Source: Notamacropus eugenii
Lineage: Eukaryota > Chordata > Mammalia > Diprotodontia > Macropodidae
Reading direction: 5' to 3'
Length of the DNA: 64,000 bases
Assembly (NCBI RefSeq): GCF_028372415.1
Contig: NC_092875.1
Span: 339,443,123-339,507,122, forward strand
The translations under genes and the position numbers were made by a program. Positions 53,262-63,109 of the stretch are shown here, piece by piece. Under the pieces are notes generated by a model. That model had not been told where the DNA came from. It saw only the letters and a program-made list of their open reading frames with translations, and ran no database searches. How positions within the stretch are numbered: the stretch's first letter is position 1; the number at the start of each line of letters is the position of its first letter.

Positions 53262-53785
53262 TTCAATCAGCAAGTATTCACAAATGCCTACCCTGCCCAG
53301 CTCTAGGTTAGGGGCTTTGAAAGGTCTTCTATCCAGGGAGTTCGCAGTCTAGTTTACCCACCCACAAGGAACAGAAAACAACAAAGTACAGCACACAATC
53401 AAGGGTGAGAAGGTACAGTTTATACTCTGAGTTATGGAAGAGGTCAGAGAAGGAGAGTAGTGTGGGTGGAAGTGGTCAGAGAAGGCCTGTAAAGGAGGTG
53501 AGTGGAGTAAATTCAGCTCTAAAGGTCAGAAAGGGGTCTAAAGGACAGAGTTGGGAGAGTGGGAAGAAGAAATGACATTCCATACATGGGAAATCTTATA
53601 AGCAAAAGTTCTAAGGCTACAAATGAGTGTGGCATGGGCAGAGAGCAATGAAAAAGTGAGATTTACTGGTACATATTGGAGAATAGTTGGGGGAAAAAAG
53701 TAAGAAAGACAGATTGAGACAGATTCCAGAAGACTGGTCAGAGGATCCTAAAAGGCTATATAACTGTTGGTGGTCAGCGTTCACA
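53262..53785 (-). mobile_element. L2 LINE, 3' region
   Basis: AATCAGCAAGTATTCACAAA, GGGGCTTTGAAAGGTCTTCT, GGTCAGAGAAGGCCTGTAAA, ACATTCCATACATGGGAAAT, GCTACAAATGAGTGTGGC. Confidence 0.7.
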
Positions 53786-53789
53786 GAGG

Positions 53790-54535
53790 TCACAAGGTTG
53801 ACCTCTGTTCAGTCAGTGTGTCAGTCTATAGCTTTAATCTTGAAGCCTCAGTTTTTCCTTCTGTAAGATGAGATCTCATTGTGCTCACTGTGTGCTGCAA
53901 TAATTGCATATAATGGGTTCTGCTGATAATTCCCAACTTTCCCATCCACGGAGCAATAAAGTGTTAAAATGGACTTGGTTCAGTCCCCACTCCGGAGCTG
54001 ACTTTCTCTGTGCCCCTAGGGGTAACATTGTTCCTCTCTAAACATCACCTTCCTTTCAGGATAATTGCAATAACACTACATGAAAAGTAGCTTAAAAGGC
54101 ATCATCAAGGATAAGTATGACCCGGAAAGGAAAAGTCAGGCAACTGTGCAGTGAAAACAGACAGAGATAGATAGCCTGAGTGAGGCCCCAGGAACCTGGA
54201 CACGTTCTTCTTTGGAGGATTTATGGAAAGACTTGAATAAGAATCCAAGGGTGGGTGAGCGTGGTGGAGGAACAGAGATCTGCACCAGTGGAAGGATGAG
54301 ATCCCAGTCCAAATACCTGTTCTCCCCTGCCTACCTCTCACAGAGTTTTGGTGAGGTCTCAGTGGCCTCGGTTTCACTGTTGGTAAAATCCTAGGAGCTG
54401 AATAAACTCTCTCTCAGTTGATTTCTTTGTCTTTCTGTGTCAGCAAAAACTTTGTAGATTGTACAACACTAAATTAACATAAGGGATCTGGAGCATGGAT
54501 ATTGCAAACAACTGTGGTGATGATAAGAAGCTGTT
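53790..54535. other. Intron; SINE fragment at 53800-53920, rest unassigned
   Basis: TGAAGCCTCAGTTTTTCCTT at 53840 marks a MIR piece, with another possible head at 53965-54060. 54080-54535 has no recognised repeat. Confidence 0.4.
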
Positions 54536-54696
54536 TTTCTTTTTAATTTTTGTCTTTTGTTTCTAAGCAATTGTGTCTCAAGAAGAAAGGCCTGAAGGTG
54601 CACAAGTGCAAAGCCTTCTCTTTCTCTTTAGACTTCTCTAAGGGCCCAAGGACAATAAATCTGTTGATTCTCTTGGGAAGAGCATTCCCCACTTTT

Positions 54697-54760
54697 GGTC
54701 ACCAAGGGGCTCCAAGGAGCACCTGGAGACATCTGTGGTTACACGTCCCCCCTGGTGACC
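54697..54760 (+). repeat. Inverted repeat able to form a hairpin
   Basis: GGTCACCAAGGGG at 54697-54709 pairs with CCCCCTGGTGACC at 54748-54760, apart from one bulge. An inner CTCC...GGAG pair may extend it. No RNA family was recognised. Confidence 0.6.
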
Positions 54761-54814
54761 AGTGAAAAAGAATGCAACTTTCCTTCTTATTCGGTATTTA
54801 CTAAACACCTACCA

Positions 54815-55061
54815 GGGCAGTTGGTAGAACAGTGGATAGTGTCAGGCCTGAAGTCAGGAAGACTCCTGTTCCTAAGTTCAAATCTGGCCTCAGATACTTA
54901 ATAGCTATGTGACCCTGGGCAAGTCACTTAACCCTGTTTGCTTCAGTTTTCATAATCTGTGAAATGAGGAGGAGAAGGAAATAATAAGCCAACCACTCCA
55001 GTATCTTTGCCAAGAAAACTCCAAATGAGGTCACAAAGAGTTGGCCACAACTGAACAACGA
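54815..55061 (+). mobile_element. Mar1/WALLSI-type marsupial SINE inside a LINE tail
   Basis: GGGCAGTTGGTAGAACAGTG, CAAATCTGGCCTCAGATACT, GACCCTGGGCAAGTCACTTA, GAGTTGGCCACAACTGAACA. Exact 12-base duplication AAACACCTACCA at 54803-54814 and 55062-55073. The interrupted element is a reversed LINE tail (TATTTACTAAACACCTACCA / TGTGCTCAGGCCTGTGCTGG). Confidence 0.97.
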
Positions 55062-55129
55062 AAACACCTACCATGTGCTCAGGCCTGTGCTGGCAGGGTT
55101 TCTGGCCTCCAGGCTAAAGTCTAAGTCTG

Positions 55130-55290
55130 AGACGAGTGACCCAACTAAACCACAGTCTCCTAATTAGCCATGTGACCCTGGGCAAATGCTTTCCCTCTCT
55201 GTGTCTCAGTTGTTTTTTCATCTGTAAAATGAGGAGTTTGGACTAAATTACGTCTGAGGTTCCTCCCAACTCTAATATTCTCTGATTCCC
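55130..55290 (+). mobile_element. tRNA-derived SINE (MIR/THER1 type)
   Basis: CATGTGACCCTGGGCAAATG, TTTTCATCTGTAAAATGAGG, TCTGAGGTTCCTCCCAACTC. Confidence 0.85.
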
Positions 55291-55399
55291 AGAAATATTA
55301 TTCAGGTAATTAAAGAAAATTACAAGAGAGTATAAAGTATCTGCCTATAAATAACACCAAAGTTCAGAGAAATACAGATTTGAATATCACTATGCTGCA

Positions 55400-55695
55400 T
55401 AGTAGTAAAGGAAGGCTTCATGGAGGAAGCAGGATATAGTTTTTCACCAGATTGGATAGGGATAGGTGGAGAAGAAGGGGGTAGGGCATTCTAGATTGGG
55501 GGTATCAAGAGCAAAGATTCAGAGACAGAAATAAGAACAGGATGTTTGGGGAACAAGGAAAAGAATAGTCTGACCTGGGCAGAGGGTATACATTGGAGAG
55601 CAAGCAGAAGAAAGTCAAGTTTGGTGTAATGAGATTATAGAAAGCCTTGAATGCTAGCCTTACCCATCTGACTTTAATTTTACAGAGCACAAAGC
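55400..55695 (-). mobile_element. L2 LINE fragment
   Basis: GGAAGGCTTCATGGAGGAAG, GGTAGGGCATTCTAGATTGG, GAGATTATAGAAAGCCTTGA, TTTTACAGAGCACAAAGCCA. Confidence 0.7.
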
Positions 55696-55699
55696 CAGG

Positions 55700-56025
55700 G
55701 GGGGTTCTTCAGCAAGGAAGTAAAGTGCCAACAACTTTCCTATCCATATATCCTTCCCTTCTCAGGCTGAAATCTAGCTAACACATAACCTATGACCTAG
55801 GCACGTAATAAGCTCTCACTGGTTTTATGGATTCTTAAGGAGAGGGGCTCAGTTGAGTAATAGTATATAGTGAGATGATCCCTGCCTGTGGAGAGCACTT
55901 GGGCTCAACCAAGTTGAGTTGGGTTGAGGACAGAGCAAGATAAGTATCCAACAGGCAGACACAAGTCTGAAGAGGGGAGTAAAACCACTGAAAAGACCCA
56001 AGCCCAAGCCTGTCCATGAGAATGC
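55700..56025. other. Intron, mostly unassigned
   Basis: 55860-55980 may be another reversed L2 piece. Nothing else recognised. Confidence 0.35.
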
Positions 56026-56029
56026 AGGA

Positions 56030-56215
56030 TCAGAGGATCCTGGGTCCAGACCTGGAAGGGACCCTCAAAGCAATCTAGTCTGAACCCCACGTTTCTGAAA
56101 CTCAGAGAGATCAAAGGATTTGCCCAAAGTCACACTGATACTAAGTGAGAGAAAGATTAAACAAAAGTTCCTGTAGCTCCAAATTCAGCCCTTCTTCTAC
56201 TACACAAGAATTCTC
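56030..56215 (-). mobile_element. MIR
   Basis: AACCCCACGTTTCTGAAACT, CAAAGGATTTGCCCAAAGTC, CAGCCCTTCTTCTACTACAC. Confidence 0.75.
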
Positions 56216-56299
56216 TGATTTGCCACTTATAGACGTAAGTGACATTGGCCAAGTCTAATCACCTTTTCTGAGCCTCGGGGAGGATAGGCTAGATCCTTG

Positions 56300-56485
56300 G
56301 TGACAAAATCAAATAGAAACAGAGGCCACTCCACTATTGATATGAATCCCTGAGCATAGCATATGGACACACTAACATTCTCTATACTGTATTGTATTAT
56401 ATTGATTTGTTAAACATTTGTCTATTACATTTTCATCTGGTTTGGGATATACCCCAAACGGTTGTGTATTTGACACATCTAGGAC
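56300..56485. mobile_element. hAT-like non-autonomous DNA element
   Basis: AAATAGAAACAGAGGCCACT, TGGACACACTAACATTCTCT, CATTTTCATCTGGTTTGGGA, TGTATTTGACACATCTAGG. Same family as 23075-23300. Confidence 0.6.
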
Positions 56486-56499
56486 AGATGATCTGTAAG

Positions 56500-57055
56500 G
56501 TTCCTTGACACTCTAGCAGTCTACCATTGTAAAGAGAAATGAAATCCCCCAGGATTGTTAGTGGCTATTGTGGTGGAATTGGTTGTTTGTTGTTAATATT
56601 GTGGCTTCTGCTTTAGGAGTGTTTGTGTGAGTGTTTGTGGGGGGTGCATTTTTAAAAGGATGAAGGCCAAAAAAAAAAAAAAAGAAACAATTTTGGTCAA
56701 AATAAAGCCAAGTGGAATGAGTCCCAGACAGCTTGAAAAAACAGGGTTGTTTTCAAGAAGACAGAGGTCCCTGCCCCAGATGCACAATTTGGGTTTGATG
56801 GGATTCTAATCTGATTACCAGAGTCTCTGTAGAGTTTGCAGGCTTGTAACTGGCCACAGTCCTGGCAGTAACTCTCCTGAGGCTTAGAGAGCAGAGGTGG
56901 TAGAGACGGAGACAAGAATTGCCATTGCATGATCCCTGGCATCCATGCTGAACAGGAGTAGAGGTCAGGTGGGAGCTTGTTAACACCTCTACTTTAGGAG
57001 ATGGGAGTCTGGGAATGGAGCCCAGTTCTGGGACAGAAAGAAGGGGGAATTCAAT
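56500..57055. other. Intron, nothing recognised
   Basis: Contains a poly-A run at 56669-56683. Overlapping short frames have no domain. Confidence 0.4.
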
Positions 57056-57059
57056 GAGT

Positions 57060-57260
57060 TTAACTAGGGGGTATTAAGTACCTGCATAGGACTGAACACT
57101 CAGCTATAAACCCTGAGGGGAAAACAAAGTTAAGGCATGGAGAGATTCTAAGCCTCATGGAGTTTAAGATTGGATACTCTGACAGACATTGGCTTCTCTG
57201 ACCATCAAAATCTAAACTGGACTCACCCTTCAAGGTCCATTTCAACTACCTCCTCCTTCT
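57060..57260. mobile_element. L2-derived pieces on both strands
   Basis: 57060-57165 reads as a reversed L2 tail (GGGTATTAAGTACCTGCATA); 57205-57260 as forward L2 (CACCCTTCAAGGTCCATTTC). Confidence 0.45.
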
Positions 57261-57272
57261 CTGCCATTCTTT

Positions 57273-57355
57273 CTGAGAGAGAGACAGAGAGACAGAGACA
57301 GACAGAGACAGAGACAGACACAGAGAGACAGAGAGATACAGAAAGAGAGAGCAAC
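57273..57355 (+). repeat. (GACAGA)-type simple repeat
   Basis: GAGACAGAGAGACAGAGACA and variants; gives a Q/T/E/R-rich frame of no meaning. Confidence 0.9.
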
Positions 57356-57439
57356 AAATAGATTTTGGTATTTACATGTACATATCAACATGCATGTGTA
57401 CATGTGTGGGCATGATTGGGGTCACATAGCTGGTATGTG

Positions 57440-57545
57440 TATATAAGATCATAGGATCATAGATTTAAAGCTAGAAAGGACTTTAGAAGACATCTAGTTC
57501 ATCTCCTTCATTTCACAGATGAGAAAACTGAGGCACTAATAAATA
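57440..57545 (-). mobile_element. MIR fragment
   Basis: CATAGATTTAAAGCTAGAAA, TTCATTTCACAGATGAGAAA. Confidence 0.7.
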
Positions 57546-57549
57546 CATG

Positions 57550-57905
57550 TTGAATTGAACTTTCTAAACTGTCCTTAAACTTGCTGATACAGATCTAAAG
57601 GCATTAATGATCTATGCCCTCTCAAGATGGGCATCTCCTTTCAGACAGAATCCTGGCAGCCCACAGTCTTTTCCTTTAGGTACCAGTCCTATTTTCTTTG
57701 CCAACTGCCCCTGCACAGAGCTCAACCCCCTCTTACTCCAGGGAAGAACAGGGAGCTATGACTCTGCTACATTTGCCTACTCCACCCAGATGAGTGAGTC
57801 ATCAATGCATCAAGGAACTCATCAGGGAAATCCAAGGAACTATACTCAGACTTTGCTTGATCTACATTCATACACTGCCCCCCAAAGTACAGAAGAGAAT
57901 CTGCA
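57550..57905. other. Intron, nothing recognised
   Basis: A 104-codon plus frame (57607-57921) shows no domain and no splice context. Confidence 0.4.
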
Positions 57906-57909
57906 TGGT

Positions 57910-58160
57910 GTGATGACATGAGTAGAGGACCTGGATCAAGATCCCCTTTCTGACACTAGTCAGTGGACTACAAAAAAGTCACTTGGTTTCTCTTTCCTTA
58001 TTCGTAAAATGGAGATGACAGTTTCAGTGGCTACCTCACTGAGCTGTTGTGGAGAAAGTGCCCTGTAAACTTTTAAAGCCATATATGCCTATGAATCATT
58101 ACGAAAGGAACTGGATTAAGATCCTATTCAGATCTAAAGTCCTATGGTTATTGTTATTTG
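57910..58160 (+). mobile_element. MIR
   Basis: GTAGAGGACCTGGATCAAGA, CTTATTCGTAAAATGGAGAT, GAAAGTGCCCTGTAAACTTT. Confidence 0.75.
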
Positions 58161-58324
58161 AAACCTTGCTATAAGGGACAGACAGTTGAATCTCTTTTCC
58201 AAAAATAAGACAGTTTTTCATCTGACAGGGTTGGTTTATCTGTGGTCCTACAGAGATGGCAGAGAGAGTAGAAATGAATAAAAATGACCCGGGCCTGCCA
58301 GGCCTTTCATGCTGTTTTTGCATA

Positions 58325-58600
58325 GAGCAGGGATTGTTAACCTGAGGTCCACAGACATAGATTTCCAAGGGTCTATGTAGTTGGATGGGAAATATATATG
58401 TGTGTGTACATACACATATGTATGTATATGTATGTATGTGTGTACACATATACATATACATATATATAAAACATCTTTTTTCCCACTAACCTCTAACTGA
58501 AATCTAGCCTTTCTGTGAATATAAGCAACAACATTATTCTGTGAGGGGAATCAAAGGTTTCACCAGACTGCTAAAAGTGTTCATGACACACCAAAAAAGT
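58325..58600. mobile_element. Ancient DNA element (family A) with a TG/TATG expansion
   Basis: GGGATTGTTAACCTGAGGTC, CCAAGGGTCTATGTAGTTGG, then a microsatellite, then CTAACCTCTAACTGAAATCT. It reads as the far end of the family at 34205 and 61600. Confidence 0.6.
58385..58470 (+). repeat. TATG/TACA microsatellite, self-complementary
   Basis: ATATATGTGTGTGTACATAC and ACACATATGTATGTATATGT, then CACATATACATATACATATA. The halves are roughly complementary, so a cruciform is possible. Confidence 0.9.
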
Positions 58601-58669
58601 CCCTGGTGAGTATAATGGAATAAAGATAAATCTTTCAGGCCCTTGCTTTTCCGTACATTTCCCTATCTA

Positions 58670-58790
58670 AGGGAAAACAATAGGTTGGTGTTATTGTGCC
58701 CATTTCACAAATGAGAAACCTAGCATTCAAGGAGGTTAAGTACTTTGCACAAGGTCACATAGTCAGTTAGTGGAAGTTCCAGGACTACTA
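58670..58790 (-). mobile_element. MIR fragment
   Basis: TGTGCCCATTTCACAAATGA, GCACAAGGTCACATAGTCAG. Confidence 0.75.
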
Positions 58791-58799
58791 GCTACGTTT

Positions 58800-58975
58800 T
58801 CATCTTTTAATACAGCATTCTTTTCTGTACTCCCACACTACCCCTCTCAGGACACCCTAAGATTCCTTAAGGGTATGAACTGGGCCTTTGACCCCCTCCT
58901 TAATTCCCCACAGCCTCTATCTCAGTGCCAAGAACATAGTATACACTCAGTAAATACTTGATGGATTGACCAAGG
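58800..58975 (+). mobile_element. L2 3' end
   Basis: GATTCCTTAAGGGTATGAAC, CAGTGCCAAGAACATAGTAT, CAGTAAATACTTGATGGATT. Confidence 0.7.
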
Positions 58976-59059
58976 TAAGCCAGGGCCTGGCTTTCCACAA
59001 GGGGCTCTCTGGTGGCAGATTACTGATGTCTCTTGCCCACTTGGGCCCGGGAAAGCCAA

Positions 59060-59460
59060 TGTGTACCATCTTCCTCTCTCTTTATTAAACTATTTATCTG
59101 GGGGAACTTAATATTTTCTTTTAGGATAAACTGGAGATAATACGATGTGCTTGTTTTAATTTGTGAGGTTAACTGATCTAATTATCTGTGTGTGTTTATT
59201 TAAATCCTTTTGCACAGGGCGGGCTGCAGGTGTCTGCTTTGAATTCTGCCAACAGGAAATCTCTTAAAATGAGCTGATCTATCTCAGCAGGTCTTCTGGT
59301 ATAAGGGATTTTCTAATAATGCATGAATTTATTAACAGCCAAAGATAAATAGAGGATTTATTTACATTAAACAAATTCATAAAAAACTATCTTTCTGCAG
59401 GCACACAGCTCCCCCTCCCAAATTCTACATAGTTAGCTATCTAACTATGAAATCAAGGGA
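59060..59460. other. Repeat-free block, candidate conserved non-coding element
   Basis: TTTATTAAACTATTTATCTG, GTTAACTGATCTAATTATCT, AGGGCGGGCTGCAGGTGTCT, AATAATGCATGAATTTATTA, TTTATTTACATTAAACAAAT. AT-rich homeodomain/forkhead-like words without repeat signatures. Confidence 0.45.
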
Positions 59461-59689
59461 CAACTTTGAGACAGCAATGATGAAGATTCAAGTCCCAAAT
59501 AGCTTCTCAGCACCACAATTACAAGATGGAAGAGGCCTGAATTGGGAGCACATTCCTTGAAAAAAGATCTGAAGTTTTTAGTTGACCCCAAGCCCAGCAT
59601 GAGTCAAGAGTGTGATGTGATAGCTAAAAAAAAAAAGTCACTTACTCTCAGTCTCAAGAGAAGGAGTTAATTAATCATCTTCTTGTACT

Positions 59690-59830
59690 TCTCCCTGATC
59701 AGACCCCATTCAACTCCATTCAACAAGCAATGATTAAACCCCCTATTAGGTGCAAGGTACGACACTAAGTGTTGAAGATACAATGATAATGATGGAAAGC
59801 AGTAAACAGATCATGAAATAGAAGGTCCTT
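59690..59830 (-). mobile_element. L2 3' end
   Basis: CAACAAGCAATGATTAAACC, TTAGGTGCAAGGTACGACAC, TAAGTGTTGAAGATACAATG. Confidence 0.7.
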
Positions 59831-59839
59831 TAAGGGAGA

Positions 59840-60085
59840 GACAATTGTTGAGAAATGACATTTATAAAGTGTTTTAAAACTGGTAAAGCACTGTGCACAT
59901 ATTGTCTCACTAGAGCCCCATAAAACTGAAAGATTAGTATTCCAGATATTATTTTAATACTCATTCTACAGATGAGGAAACTGAGGTTCAGATGGGGATT
60001 GCATGATACGTCCATAAAGTGAATGTGGGAAGCAGTATTTCAAATCAAGTTCTTCTTGACTCCAAATATAGCATCTTAACTATGG
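59840..60085 (-). mobile_element. MIR
   Basis: ATTTATAAAGTGTTTTAAAA, CTACAGATGAGGAAACTGAG, TTCAAATCAAGTTCTTCTTG. Confidence 0.85.
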
Positions 60086-60089
60086 CCAT

Positions 60090-60310
60090 AAATTCTCAAA
60101 TTATCATCCTGGGACCCTTTAAGGGCTTTCAAGACCCTTTCAGGGTGTCCAGAAGGTCAAAACTGTTTTCATAATAATGCAAAGACATTTTAATTTTTAA
60201 TATGGTAAATATCAATAGCTATAACCCACATAAATAAAAAATTCTTGTGGAAGGTTCCTGAATAAATTTAAGAATGTAAAGGAATCCTAAGACTAAAAAT
60301 TTCGAGAACC
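60090..60310. mobile_element. Ancient hAT-type element
   Basis: GGGACCCTTTAAGGGCTTTC, GTCAAAACTGTTTTCATAAT, GGTTCCTGAATAAATTTAAG, AATTTCGAGAACC. The interior word AAAACTNTTTTCATAATAAT is shared with known mammalian hAT relics. Confidence 0.55.
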
Positions 60311-60344
60311 ATTGTATGATGACACATGAGCTAGACTTCGATGA

Positions 60345-60660
60345 AACTAGGGAATTTAAGAGGCAGAGAGGAAGGGAATGCATTCCAGGGAGAGGGGATA
60401 GCCTGTACAAATACACAGAGGCCAAATTCAGGGGAAAGTGAGTAGGCCAGATTGGCTAGAATGTGTAATACCCAAAAACAAAAAAAAAAAGAGAAATGTA
60501 AAATAAGTCTGGATAGGCAGAATGGAGACAGACTGCGATAGACTTTAAATGCCAAGCTGACGAGTTTGTATTTTATCCTAGAGGCAACAGTCACTGAAGT
60601 TTCTAGAGCAGAGGAGTGTTATGGTCAGATTTGTCCTTTAGGGAAATTATTTTGGCATAC
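60345..60660 (-). mobile_element. L2 LINE fragment
   Basis: GAATGCATTCCAGGGAGAGG, ACTTTAAATGCCAAGCTGAC, ATTTTATCCTAGAGGCAACA, GGTCAGATTTGTCCTTTAGG. Minus-strand frame 60331-60594 shows the L2 ORF2 end (Y-K-L-V-S-L-A-F-K-V-Y). Confidence 0.8.
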
Positions 60661-60834
60661 AAATACTGTGTTCTGAGCACTGTTGTTTTTTTTTTTTTAA
60701 GGGGACATTAACAAATTAGAGCACACCAAGAGAACAATGACTACAAAAGTAGAAGGTCTAGACACTATTCTATGCGAAAAATGATTAACGAAACTAAAAA
60801 TAGGAGGATTTGGGGAAGTAGAGTAGAAGGCATT

Positions 60835-60988
60835 GCAAGATTTCATAGTATAGTAATAAGAACCCAAGATTTGGAGTCAGACAACCTGGATTTGAGTGTT
60901 AGCTTTGCTATTTACTTCTCTTATGACTTTGGGTAAGTCACTTCTCCACAGTGGACCTATTTATCTCGAAAATGAAGGCCTTTGTCTA
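60835..60988 (+). mobile_element. tRNA-derived SINE fragment
   Basis: GGAGTCAGACAACCTGGATT, GACTTTGGGTAAGTCACTTC. Confidence 0.7.
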
Positions 60989-60989
60989 T

Positions 60990-61595
60990 CATAGATTCCC
61001 AAAGTGGGTGATACCACCTTCTGGGGGGTGCTGGAATGATGGGAGTGGGCCAGCAGTAGCCTTGGGTGCAATTGGAGGTGAATTGAATAAAAATGAGGGG
61101 GCAGTGGAAACATAAGGGAGGAAGAAAAGAGAAGAAAATTTTGAAAAACCATTTGTTGTACAGCAGAGTTAAAGTAAACTAGTGATTACATTATTTTGCA
61201 AATAAACACACAAAATGCAAATTACAGCTGATCAGTGATCAAGTCCATCAAGTCCATTAACAAGCAAGTGTTGGGAGGTGACCATGTTATGCATTGTAGA
61301 AAGTATACCACGTATTGGCAGGAATACGTATTTGTAATGACTTGTTTACAATATGACACCATACAGTTACATGATGCAATATTGTATCATCAAAACTTCA
61401 GTGCAGGAAAAAAATACAAACTTACAATGAATTATTAAATTTGAGATGCATCATTTAAAAAATATTTTATGTCATTTTGAAATGATGCAAATTTCAAAAC
61501 AACCATTAAAAAGTTAAAGAAAGTAGGTTTCGGGGGGGTGCAGAATTTTTTTAAAGGGGACAGTAGGTCAAATAAGTTGGGAACCTCTGGTCTAG
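60990..61595. mobile_element. Non-autonomous DNA transposon, about 600 bp
   Basis: Inverted ends: left GATTCCCAAAGTGGGTGATACC with a G-run, right end on the opposite strand GAGGTTCCCAACTTATTTGACC with a C-run. The interior is AT-rich without coding capacity. Family probably hAT; name uncertain. Confidence 0.6.
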
Positions 61596-61599
61596 ATCA

Positions 61600-61800
61600 A
61601 GAATTCTTAACCTTTTATATGTCATGAACCCTTTCAGCAATCTGGAAAGCCTATGAAGCCCTTTTCAAAAGAATGCTTTAAAAAATCATGAAATAGAAAG
61701 GATTACAAAAGAAACCAAATATATTGAAATATAGTTATCAAAATATTTTTAGAAAACCAATTCACTGACCCCTAGGTTTAAAAGCTCATGGTCCAGATAA
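61600..61800. mobile_element. Ancient DNA element (family A)
   Basis: GAATTCTTAACCTTTTATAT, CATGAACCCTTTCAGCAATC, ATATATTGAAATATAGTTAT, TGACCCCTAGGTTTAAAAGC. Parallels 34205-34380 along its length. Confidence 0.65.
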
Positions 61801-61914
61801 AGGCTCTAGGTACTAGAAGAAGTTCTTTCAAAATTTTAAGGGTAATCCTGTAGAAGAGGCATTAGATTTCTAGTCCTGAGCCTAGAGAGATGATGTAGAT
61901 TGATAGAGATAGAG

Positions 61915-62040
61915 TGAATATAGTGATCATCTAGTCCTTACTCATCAAGGGTTTCACAGTTAATTAATGGCAAAGTTAGGTTGTAAGCACATGTCTCCTA
62001 GCTCCTAATCTAGTGTTCATCTGCTTCTCAAGAACACAGT
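61915..62040 (-). mobile_element. MIR fragment
   Basis: AGGGTTTCACAGTTAATTAA, CTCCTAATCTAGTGTTCATC; decayed. Confidence 0.5.
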
Positions 62041-62044
62041 CTGA

Positions 62045-62385
62045 GGGGAAACTTCAGGAAGGAAGGCGTCAATGTCCTCAGTTGTCCCAGGCTCTCCCCA
62101 CCTCCTCATACCTCATCTCTCTATCTACCCCAGCTTCACTCACCTAGCTTAGGCTCCTGAGCCTAAGTCAGATCTGAGCTCCAAGGCATGTTGAGAAGCC
62201 AAGCATGGAAGAAAGAACAGCCATGCAACACAGGATCCTGGGAAGAATCGGTGGAATTGGGGGAGAAGGACACAGTTGGGGAGAGGACCAAAGCTGGATA
62301 TAGCTGTCAGTTCCTTCCCAGTTAAGGTTTCCCCTCACACAAGACAGTGTATTTTGGCAAAACTTTGTATACATACCTACAATTA
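62045..62385. other. Intron, nothing recognised
   Basis: No repeat word or exon recognised. Confidence 0.4.
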
Positions 62386-62394
62386 CAAAAGTGT

Positions 62395-62461
62395 GTATAT
62401 GTAGGTATATATATATATGTGGTATATATGTATATGTATATACATATATAAACACATATAT
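62395..62461 (+). repeat. TATG/TATA microsatellite
   Basis: TATATGTAGGTATATATATA and ATGTATATGTATATACATAT. Confidence 0.9.
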
Positions 62462-62700
62462 AATCTGCTAGGTGGTGTGGTGGATAAAACACTAGGCTTG
62501 CAATCAGAAGATTCATCTGGCTTCTGACACTTAATAGCTCTGTGACCCTGAGCAAGTCACTTAACCCTATTGACCTCAGTTTCCTCATCTATAAAATGAT
62601 CTAGAGAAAGAAATGGCAAACCATTCTAGTATCTTTACCAAAAAAACTCCAAATGGGGTCAGAAAGAGTTGGACATGACTAAAATGATTCAACAACAACA
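62462..62700 (+). mobile_element. Mar1/WALLSI-type marsupial SINE
   Basis: CTGCTAGGTGGTGTGGTGGA, GACCCTGAGCAAGTCACTTA, TGGGGTCAGAAAGAGTTGGA, ACAACAACAAAA. It is bounded by alternating TA-type repeats on both sides, so the duplication cannot be defined. Confidence 0.92.
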
Positions 62701-62765
62701 AAATACATACATATATACATACATACATATATACATACACACATGTATGGATACATGCAACATGT
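62700..62765 (+). repeat. (TACA)n microsatellite
   Basis: ATACATACATATATACATAC and variants directly after the SINE tail. Confidence 0.9.
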
Positions 62766-62784
62766 CCACCAAAAAAGTCTAACT

Positions 62785-62975
62785 AGAGCAATCTAAAAAA
62801 TGGAAGGAGTTTTCCTGTGGAATAGTGACCTTACTGTCACCAGAGGTATTCAAGCAAGATTTGAATGATCATCTATCTCTCAAGAGCATTTTAGGAGAGA
62901 TTTCAGAACTAATAGGTTCAACTATATGTTCTCTAAAGTTTCTTCCCACATCAAGTTTCTGTGACCTTCATTAGT
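62785..62975 (+). mobile_element. CR1/L3 LINE 3' end
   Basis: TAGTGACCTTACTGTCACCA, TTTGAATGATCATCTATCTC, AGTTTCTTCCCACATCAAG with TTCTGTGACC; resembles the 2555-2645 fragment. Confidence 0.5.
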
Positions 62976-63023
62976 ATTCCTAATTAAACTTCCTTCTAAT
63001 AGATCTCTCTCATTTACTCCATA

Positions 63024-63103
63024 CAGGGTGTCCCAAAAGTCTTAATGAAATTTTAAGCTATTAAAGTTTTTTTAAAAGTACACTAAAATTTTGGGAAACC
63101 CTG
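63024..63103. mobile_element. 80-bp palindromic mariner-type MITE
   Basis: Ends CAGGGTGTCCCAAAAGTCTT and, on the opposite strand, CAGGGTTTCCCAAAATTTTA. TA dinucleotides flank both sides (63022-63023 and 63104-63105), the mariner/Tc1 target duplication. The inversion runs to the centre (AGCTATTAAAG / CTTTAATAGCT share the middle), giving one long hairpin. Confidence 0.92.
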
Positions 63104-63109
63104 TATAAA

